Shown here: positions 57,938 through 64,000 of the stretch, in pieces
How the letters are laid out: every line of letters starts with the position of its first letter
Numbering within the stretch: the stretch's first letter is position 1
Assembly: GCF_001865575.2 (NCBI RefSeq)
Contig: NZ_CP017562.2
Coordinates: forward strand, 2,170,001-2,234,000
Source of the DNA: Paraburkholderia sprentiae WSM5005
GTDB taxonomy: Bacteria > Pseudomonadota > Gammaproteobacteria > Burkholderiales > Burkholderiaceae
Direction of reading: 5' to 3'
Length of the DNA stretch: 64,000 nt
Position numbers and translations under genes: made by a program
The notes under the pieces: model-generated
What the model was told of the DNA's origin: nothing
Databases searched by the model: none
What the model saw: only the letters and a program-made list of their open reading frames with translations

Positions 57938-58873
57938 TCACCCCAGCACCTTGCCGGCCTCGCGCCGCGCCTTCGCCACCAGCGCAGCCACCGCGCACGA
58001 CGCGAGACGCGTCGTCAGGGAGTCCGCGCGGCTCGTCAGAATGATCGGCACGCGCGCGCCGAGCACGATGCCCGCCGCGTCCGCGCCGGCGAGAAACGAC
58101 AGGCTCTTCGCGAGCATGTTGCCCGCTTCGAGGTCCGGCACCATCAAGACATTGGCGCGTCCGGCAACCCGCGACTCGATGCGTTTGATGCGCATGGCCT
58201 CGATGCTGATCGCGTTGTCGAGCGCGAGCGGACCGTCGACGAGCGCGCCGCTAATCTGGCCGCGATCCACCATCTTGCACAGCGCCGCCGCTTCCACCGT
58301 CGATGGAATCTTCGGATTGACGCTCTCGGTCGCGGACAGGATCGCGACGCGCACTTCGTCCAGCTTCAGCGCGTGCCCGAGGTCGATCGCGTTCTGCAGG
58401 ATGTCGACCTTCTCTTCGAGCGTCGGCGCGATGTTGATCGCGGCGTCGGTGATGATCAGCGCGTTCTCGTAAGCGGGCACGTCCATCACGAAGCAATGGC
58501 TGACGCGCCGCCCGGTGCGCAGGCCCCCCTCGCGGCGAATCACCTCGGCCATCAGCTCGTCCGTATGCAGGCTGCCTTTCATCAGGGCCTCCGCCTTGCC
58601 TTCGCGCACCAGTTGCACGGCCATGGCGGCAGCGGCATGGCTATGCGGCGCATCGACGATCGTGAAGTCCGATATGTCGATACCGTGCTCCGCGGCAATC
58701 GCTTCGATGCGCGCGCGCGGCCCGACCAGCAGCGGCGCGATCAGTCGCATCCCGGCCGCTTCGACCGCGCCGTTCAGCGAACTCAGGTCGCATGGATGCG
58801 CGACCGCGGTCGGCAACGGCGGCAGGGTCTGGCTGAATGCGATCAAACGCTGGTACTTCGCGTGCTTTTCCAT
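57938..58873 (-). CDS. Phosphate acetyl/butyryltransferase-like protein
   Basis: 311 residues, resembling the PTA_PTB domain: ALMKGSLHTDELMAEVI, RRVSHCFVMDVP, TDAAINIAPTLEEKVDILQN and IVLGARVPIILTSRADS. It would form acetyl or butyryl phosphate from the CoA ester, upstream of acetate kinase. Stand-alone versions without the MaoC domain may prefer acyl groups other than acetyl. It begins the ackA-fabI operon segment. Confidence 0.85.
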   Translation of the reverse strand: MEKHAKYQRLIAFSQTLPPLPTAVAHPCDLSSLNGAVEAAGMRLIAPLLVGPRARIEAIAAEHGIDISDFTIVDAPHSHAAAAMAVQLVREGKAEALMKGSLHTDELMAEVIRREGGLRTGRRVSHCFVMDVPAYENALIITDAAINIAPTLEEKVDILQNAIDLGHALKLDEVRVAILSATESVNPKIPSTVEAAALCKMVDRGQISGALVDGPLALDNAISIEAMRIKRIESRVAGRANVLMVPDLEAGNMLAKSLSFLAGADAAGIVLGARVPIILTSRADSLTTRLASCAVAALVAKARREAGKVLG

Positions 58874-58919
58874 CAGCGTATTCCTCGTCTTTACCGCGCG
58901 TTGGGTTCGCGCCGCTCGC

Positions 58920-61256
58920 TCACGCGCGAGTTCGGTCGGGCAAACGCGCGTCGCGTTTGCGGCTCACGCGCGGACCCAGCACCGCGCGGATGCGTTGGTA
59001 CGCCTCCTTTTGCGCGGCGTCGGGCGCGGAGTTCAACACGCGCTCGTCGCTCACCAGCTTGTCGAGCAGCTGCACAAAGCGCTCCCGGTCCTCGCGGTGG
59101 GAAAGCAGCTTTGGCAGGGTGGCAATCGCCTCGTCCGGCTCGCAGCTGACGATGATTTCCTGTTCGCCCCGGATGCGCCGCCAGTGATCGGGACTGATGT
59201 CGGGCAGGTACGCCGCATAGCTTTCGGCGAGCTCCTTGCGCAGCTCGAAGCGCGCGAGCGGCAACGATGCGCCCCTTCGCGACAACAGGAAGGCCGCGCG
59301 CGCGAGCGCCTCCGTGTAGCCGCCGTCGCCGATCGCCCGCAGCGCCGTGCGCACGAACGGCAGCTCGCGCGGATCGATCGCGCCGGCTTGCGCGGGCGCA
59401 CTATCCGCGGACGGCTTGCTGAGATACGTCGCATACAGATTCGCGTACACGCTGAAGAAGCTGGCCTCGGTCGCCGCGTCGCGCATCGCGCGGTAATAGT
59501 CGAGCGACGCGCTGATCATTTGCGAGCCGTTGTGTTCGAGCTTGCTCCACGGGTTGTCCGCGCCGGCCCGCTGGCGATTGTCGCGAACGGATTGTGCGGC
59601 CGCCGGCAACCAGCCAAGCCACGGGTTCATCGCGGACACGGCCCAGCGCTGCCAGCGCAGCGGATGGAACTGGCGCAGCATGCGGGCGCTCGTTTCGTTC
59701 GACATTGCCTGCACGAACGGCTGCGCGAGCAGTTCGTACATGCGCTGATTCAGATTGGACACCGCGGCGACTGCTTCGAACGGCTTTTCGTCGATGCGGC
59801 CGAAGCGGTTCAGACGCGCGGCTATCTCCTCGAGCCGCCGCTCATGAAATTCGACTGCGTATTCGATCTCGCCGGCCGCGTTCGTGGCCTCGCTGATGGT
59901 CATGCCGTAAAGGCCCGGCGGAAAGGTTTCGATGGTCTCGAGCACGGAGACGATCTGCTTGTGCTCCTTCTTCGCGACTTTCCCGGATACGAAGATGCCC
60001 AGATGCCCGATGCTTTCGTGCATCAGACCGACGATCACCTGGCCGCGTGACTTGATCTCCTCGGTGCTGCCATACAGGTCCGCCACCCAGTTGAACGCCT
60101 GTTGAGGCGGCGTGATGTTGTCGCCCATCGACGCGAACAGGATGATCGGCGAGCGGATTTCACGCAGATCGAAAGTCTGGCCGCTGCCGTTCGTCACCCC
60201 GCCCGACCACAGCTTGTTGCCGACGAACAGATTGCGCGTGATCCATTCGATCTCCTCGCGATTCATCAGGTAGTAGCTGCCCCACCAGCGCTCGAATTCC
60301 AGAAAGCGGGGCGGCTCGGTGTCGATGTTCGAGAACAGGTGGTAGTACTTGTCCCAGAACGTGTTGGCGGGGTTCAGGTTTTCGAAGTTCTGAACCAGAT
60401 ACGCGCCGTCGAACTTGCCGTTGCCGAGATCCGCCGCGTACGACGCGAGCCACGCGCCGCCCAACATGCCGCCCGCGTAGCGCATTGGATTGTCACCCTC
60501 GCCTTCGCTCCAGGCCGCGCTCCAGTACGACATCGGCGCACCGTTGATGACGATCGGACCCGTCTCGTCGGGGTCCGAGCTGGCGAGCATCATCGCCGCC
60601 CAGCCGCCCTGGCAATTGCCGATGATCGCCGGCTTCTGACTGTCGGGATGCAACGCGCGCACCTTGCGCACGAATCGCTGCTCGGCGATGCACACGTCGA
60701 GCAGGGTCTGACCGGGCTCGGGGTCGCGAAAGAACACCACGAAGTAGACCGGGTGGCCGGCGCGCAGCGCGACGCCCGCCTGCGAATCGTCCTTGAAGCC
60801 GCCGATACCGGGACCGTGTCCCGCGCGCGGATCGATGATCACGTACGGGCGTTTGCGCACGTCGACGCTCACGCCGTCGAGCGGACGCAGTTGCAGCAGC
60901 GCATAGTTGACGGGCCGCTCGAAGCTGCGGCCGTCCAGCACCATGTCGTAGTCGAAATGCAGCACCGGCGTCGGACCGCTAACGCTGCGTTCGACGAACT
61001 CGTTGCCGCGCCGATACAGCGTGTCCCAGAACAGCAGCGAGCGCTGTGTGGCATCGACCATGTATTGCCATGCACTCAGCGGATCGAACGGCGCGGGCAT
61101 CGCGCTTGCGCTCGGGGCGCCGTCGTGATCGGCCCCCAGCGTTTCGGCGACTCGTTCGTTCAGACGCCGCTGGGCGACTTGCGTGCGCTTTTGCAGCACG
61201 TGGGTGATTTTTGAGGCAATGTGCTGGCTTTGTGACAGCAGCGTTTCAGCGTCCAT
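58920..61256 (-). CDS. DUF3141 protein, PHA-synthase-related alpha/beta hydrolase
   Basis: 778 residues. After an N-terminal helical region, an alpha/beta hydrolase domain has nucleophile elbow GNCQGGW with Cys215, as in PHA synthases rather than Ser hydrolases; HESIGHLGIF holds the likely catalytic His. The C-terminal ~280 residues are helical. DUF3141 genes are common in PHA-making Burkholderiales, next to pta-ackA-fabI. Function in polyester metabolism is inferred. Confidence 0.85.
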   Translation of the reverse strand: MDAETLLSQSQHIASKITHVLQKRTQVAQRRLNERVAETLGADHDGAPSASAMPAPFDPLSAWQYMVDATQRSLLFWDTLYRRGNEFVERSVSGPTPVLHFDYDMVLDGRSFERPVNYALLQLRPLDGVSVDVRKRPYVIIDPRAGHGPGIGGFKDDSQAGVALRAGHPVYFVVFFRDPEPGQTLLDVCIAEQRFVRKVRALHPDSQKPAIIGNCQGGWAAMMLASSDPDETGPIVINGAPMSYWSAAWSEGEGDNPMRYAGGMLGGAWLASYAADLGNGKFDGAYLVQNFENLNPANTFWDKYYHLFSNIDTEPPRFLEFERWWGSYYLMNREEIEWITRNLFVGNKLWSGGVTNGSGQTFDLREIRSPIILFASMGDNITPPQQAFNWVADLYGSTEEIKSRGQVIVGLMHESIGHLGIFVSGKVAKKEHKQIVSVLETIETFPPGLYGMTISEATNAAGEIEYAVEFHERRLEEIAARLNRFGRIDEKPFEAVAAVSNLNQRMYELLAQPFVQAMSNETSARMLRQFHPLRWQRWAVSAMNPWLGWLPAAAQSVRDNRQRAGADNPWSKLEHNGSQMISASLDYYRAMRDAATEASFFSVYANLYATYLSKPSADSAPAQAGAIDPRELPFVRTALRAIGDGGYTEALARAAFLLSRRGASLPLARFELRKELAESYAAYLPDISPDHWRRIRGEQEIIVSCEPDEAIATLPKLLSHREDRERFVQLLDKLVSDERVLNSAPDAAQKEAYQRIRAVLGPRVSRKRDARLPDRTRA

Positions 61257-61380
61257 CGGAAGACTCCTGAAAGGTGCGCGACGTGATCGCTGCCAGGGCG
61301 CGCGCCGTGCATCGATCGAATCGTGGAGTGAGCCCCGGCTTCTGGCAATCGGACCAAGGTCTTATGCATAGCGCGACCCG

Positions 61381-61965
61381 TCATTGCGCCGGGCTCGCCT
61401 GCACCGCGGCGGCGATATCGCGGCTCACCGAGGCGAGCGCGCGATCATGCGCAGCGATGACCGGCTCGAAGCCGGGACCGGACACGTTCTCGCGCGCGAC
61501 CGAGCGGCCGGTGACGGCACGGCCGTTGCCTGGCGGGCGCACGGCCCATAGCACGTCGACCGTGACGTCGCGCCCCGGCACGGACTCGAAGCGCATCACG
61601 TCGATCCGCACGCGCCAGACGACGGCAGGATCGTGTACCGCATCGAACACCGAAATCCGCTGCGAATTCAGCAGCGCGCCGAGGTCGGCCGCGATCGCGC
61701 GGCCGATGCCGCCGTTCAGCGGCTGCGCCCAGCGTTCGAATTCGTTGAGCTCGACCTCGTTGTTGCCGATCCGCGTGACGATCTGCGGCCGGTCCACCAC
61801 GTCGGGTATCGTGATCGGACCGATCACCACCGCGATGGGCCGGCTCGCGCCGGTGCTGGTCAGCGACCCGTCGGGGCTCAGCGTGTAGAAGTTGGTCGTC
61901 GGCGACTTGCAGGCGCCGAGCAAAGCGCCGACGAGCGCGAGAATCAGACAGGCCGTATATCTCAT
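61381..61965 (-). CDS. pqiC: PqiC-like outer-membrane lipoprotein
   Basis: 194 residues. Lipobox ALLGAC sets the lipidated Cys at residue 19. The YTLSPDG start and IVVIGPITIPDVVDRPQIVT-like segment (residues 45-65) are typical of the PqiC/YmbA family. With PqiA and PqiB it forms an envelope-spanning lipid transport system. It overlaps pqiB by ATGA. Confidence 0.88.
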   Translation of the reverse strand: MRYTACLILALVGALLGACKSPTTNFYTLSPDGSLTSTGASRPIAVVIGPITIPDVVDRPQIVTRIGNNEVELNEFERWAQPLNGGIGRAIAADLGALLNSQRISVFDAVHDPAVVWRVRIDVMRFESVPGRDVTVDVLWAVRPPGNGRAVTGRSVARENVSGPGFEPVIAAHDRALASVSRDIAAAVQASPAQ

Positions 61966-63575
61966 GGCTTCTTATCCTCCGACTTGCCGCGCACGAGCGA
62001 TTCCGGATGCCGCGACAGATAATCGGCCAGCGTGCGCAGCGAGGCCGCGGTGCGCGTCAATTCACGCATCGCGTCTTCCGTCGATTGCTGTAGCGACGAG
62101 TCGGGCTGCAGCGCGGCATTCGCGGAGTCGAGCGTGGATTGCGCGGACAGCAGCGTGTCGCGCGCTTTCGGCATGACCTGCGTGTTGAGCTGCCCGAGCA
62201 TCGCGTTGGTCGTACGCAGCGTCGAGCGCGCGTCGTTGCCGATGTCCTCGAACGGTACGTTGTTGATTTTGGCGAGCAGACGCGTGACCGAGTCCTGCAG
62301 CGATTGCAGCGTGCGCGGAGTCGCAGGCATTTCGGGCGGCGTCTTGCTCCAGTCGATCGACGCATTCGGCGCGTCGGGGAAATAGTCCAGCGCGAGATAC
62401 TGCTGTCCGGTCAACAGATTGCCGCTTCTCAACTGGAAGCGGAAGCCGTGCCCGACCAGGTAGTTCGCGAGCCCGCGCGGGTCGCGCGTGATGCGTCCGC
62501 CGGCACCGTCGTTCTGATAGCGCGACGTGAAGCGCTCCGGATAGATATTGATCTCGACGGGAATGCTGAAACGGCGGTTGGCCGGATCGAAGCGCGTATA
62601 GATCGCCGTCACTTCGCCGATCACGACGCCGCGAAAATCGACCGGCGCGCCAACCGTCAGACCGCGCACGGAATCCGTGAAATTCACGACGTATTTGTCG
62701 GCGATGCGATCGCGCAGCTTCATCGCGTCGGCGCGCGTGTCGTACAGCTGGAACGGGGTGCTGCTATCGGCGCTCGTCTCGACCCGCGAGTCGGGCGGCG
62801 ACTCGAACGCCACCCCGCCGATGATGATCGATACGATCGACTGAGTTTCGACGCGCAAGCCGCTGCTGTCGAACGCCATGTCGACACCGCTGGCGTGCCA
62901 GAAGCGCGTGTCGGATCTCACGAAGCGGTCGTACGGTTCATTGATGAAGACCTTCACGGTGACGCCACGGCCGTCCGGGTCCAACTGGTACGACGCGACC
63001 TGGCCCACCTGAATTCGGCGGAAAAACACGGGCGTCCCCACGTCGAGCGAGCCGAGCCCAATTCCGTGCAACGTGTACGCGTGCCCCGGCACGTCGCTCG
63101 CGATCACGGGCGGCGCCTCGAGGCCGACGAAAGTGCGGCCCGCCTTCTGCGAATCGCCGAAGTCGACGTCGATATACGAGCCAGACAGCAGCGTGCCTAG
63201 CCCCGAGACCGTACCTCCCGAAATGCGCGGGCGCACGACCCAGAAGCGCGTGTTGTCGACAAGCAGTTCCGACACATCGCGCGTCACCTCGGCCTTGGCC
63301 ACGACGCGCTTGTGGTCCGGCGCCAGCGAGACGGCTTCGACCACGCCGATATCGACGTCCTTGAACTTGAGCTTCGTCTTGCCCGCTTCGAGGCCCTCCC
63401 CCGTCTTGAAGCTGATGCTGATCTGCTCGCCGCGCTCCATCACGGCCTTCACCGCCAGCCAACCGCCAATCAGTACCGCGACGATCGGCACCAGCCAGAC
63501 GACTTGCATTCGCCAGCGCGAGCGCGGCACCGGCTCCGCGGCTGGCAGATCGGGATCTTCATTCGGAGTGGACAC
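61962..63575 (-). CDS. pqiB: PqiB-family intermembrane transport protein with MCE domains
   Basis: 537 residues. One N-terminal membrane anchor (VVWLVPIVAVLIGGWLAVKA) followed by three MCE/MlaD domains, each with an ISFKTGEGLEAGKTKLKFKD-type start (others at PGHAYTLHG and DSVRGLTVGAPVDFRG), and a helical C-terminal needle (QSLQDSVTRLLAKIN). It overlaps pqiA by 17 bases. Confidence 0.93.
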   Translation of the reverse strand: MSTPNEDPDLPAAEPVPRSRWRMQVVWLVPIVAVLIGGWLAVKAVMERGEQISISFKTGEGLEAGKTKLKFKDVDIGVVEAVSLAPDHKRVVAKAEVTRDVSELLVDNTRFWVVRPRISGGTVSGLGTLLSGSYIDVDFGDSQKAGRTFVGLEAPPVIASDVPGHAYTLHGIGLGSLDVGTPVFFRRIQVGQVASYQLDPDGRGVTVKVFINEPYDRFVRSDTRFWHASGVDMAFDSSGLRVETQSIVSIIIGGVAFESPPDSRVETSADSSTPFQLYDTRADAMKLRDRIADKYVVNFTDSVRGLTVGAPVDFRGVVIGEVTAIYTRFDPANRRFSIPVEINIYPERFTSRYQNDGAGGRITRDPRGLANYLVGHGFRFQLRSGNLLTGQQYLALDYFPDAPNASIDWSKTPPEMPATPRTLQSLQDSVTRLLAKINNVPFEDIGNDARSTLRTTNAMLGQLNTQVMPKARDTLLSAQSTLDSANAALQPDSSLQQSTEDAMRELTRTAASLRTLADYLSRHPESLVRGKSEDKKP

Positions 63576-64000
63576 GGTTTGCCTCCAAAGCGTCCCACAT
63601 CAGGCGCGGATCGAACGACATCGCCGCGAGCAGCGTCAGCACGACGACCGCGCCGAACGCGATCGCCGCCGGCCCGGCCTTGATCGTCGCCAGCGCCTGA
63701 AACTGCACCAGCGCGACCAGCATCGTGATCACATAGATATCGAGCATCGACCATCGCCCGACCAGCTCGATCACGCGATAGATCCGCGCGCGCTGACCCG
63801 GCAGCCATTGCGAACGAAACTGCGTCGACACCGCGAGATACACGAGGCCGAGAATCTTCAGCATCGGCACGGCGATGCTCGCGATGAACACGAGCAGCGC
63901 AAGCGGCCAGGAGCCCGATACCCACAGATAGACCACGCCGCTCATGATCGTGTCCTTCTGCGTGCCGAACAGCGAACTGGTGTCCATCACGGGCAGCACG
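63559..64000 (-). CDS. pqiA: PqiA-family membrane protein, N-terminal part cut by window edge
   Basis: The frame is open at the right edge; about 147 C-terminal residues are present, with three membrane helices (WPLALLVFIASIAVPMLKIL; LDIYVITMLVALVQF; AIAFGAVVVLTLLAAMSF). Conserved segments SGSWPLALLVF and WSMLDIYVITML match PqiA. The upstream Cys motifs would lie outside the window. Confidence 0.88.
   Translation of the reverse strand, partial: VLPVMDTSSLFGTQKDTIMSGVVYLWVSGSWPLALLVFIASIAVPMLKILGLVYLAVSTQFRSQWLPGQRARIYRVIELVGRWSMLDIYVITMLVALVQFQALATIKAGPAAIAFGAVVVLTLLAAMSFDPRLMWDALEANRVHSE

Noticed and set aside
55957..58044. Long open frame of 695 codons on the plus strand
   Set aside because: It lies wholly opposite fabI and ackA; its composition is the usual antisense pattern of high-GC genes and it has no recognisable domain.

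Overview
The window is high-GC bacterial DNA, and gene content and order point to a Paraburkholderia-type betaproteobacterium able to handle C1 compounds. Evidence is red-type RuBisCO with CbbX, a tetrahydromethanopterin (H4MPT)/methanofuran formaldehyde pathway, PQQ synthesis, a PQQ alcohol dehydrogenase, and typical Burkholderia-family neighbours (DUF3141, DUF2950 and DUF3300 proteins, PqiABC). No phylogenetic computation was possible, so the genus is an inference.

Layout. 1-6963: H4MPT genes (CitG-like partial, fae, a small exported protein, a FolB-like aldolase), a sigma-54 activator, a DmrB-like flavoprotein and a dihydropteroate-synthase-like protein. 6977-14008, minus strand: a Calvin-cycle operon read cbbL-cbbS-cbbX-cbbF-cbbP-cbbA-cbbE. 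14492-24886: an isolated pqqA, DUF447, methanofuran-type cofactor genes (mfnB, mfnE, mfnF, an MfnD-like ATP-grasp ligase), a HisA-like protein and fhcBADC. 24932-31446: cytochrome b561, an alpha/beta hydrolase, pqqBCDE and a two-component system. 31627-33990: a TonB receptor. 34072-39325: a low-GC accessory segment with a lysozyme/lysozyme-inhibitor operon and several decaying genes. 39461-48626: a beta-propeller protein, TonB-ExbB-ExbD, cbbY, cbbZ, an ankyrin protein, a diheme cytochrome c, a PQQ alcohol dehydrogenase with a lanthanide-type Asp-x-Asp motif, and a VOC protein. 48818-54556: SulP transporter, DUF2950, DUF3300 and small envelope proteins. 54655-61256: fabI, ackA, a phosphotransacetylase-like gene, DUF3141 and two unassigned genes. 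61381-64000: pqiC, pqiB and part of pqiA.

How they work together (inference from family knowledge). A periplasmic PQQ dehydrogenase passes electrons to cytochrome c and makes aldehyde. Fae condenses formaldehyde with H4MPT, Fhc releases formate, and CO2 from formate can be fixed by the Calvin cycle; CbbY and CbbZ remove inhibitory or wasteful sugar phosphates. Genes that make H4MPT, methanofuran-like cofactor and PQQ are interleaved with the enzymes that need them. A shared sigma-54-type sequence upstream of pqqA and fhcB, with a weaker version upstream of fae, suggests that the sigma-54 activator at 2913 coordinates these units. The most novel-looking element is the translationally coupled operon at 34675-36286, which resembles a toxin/immunity cassette: a lysozyme fold whose catalytic Glu is replaced by Asp, followed directly by an LprI-like lysozyme inhibitor.
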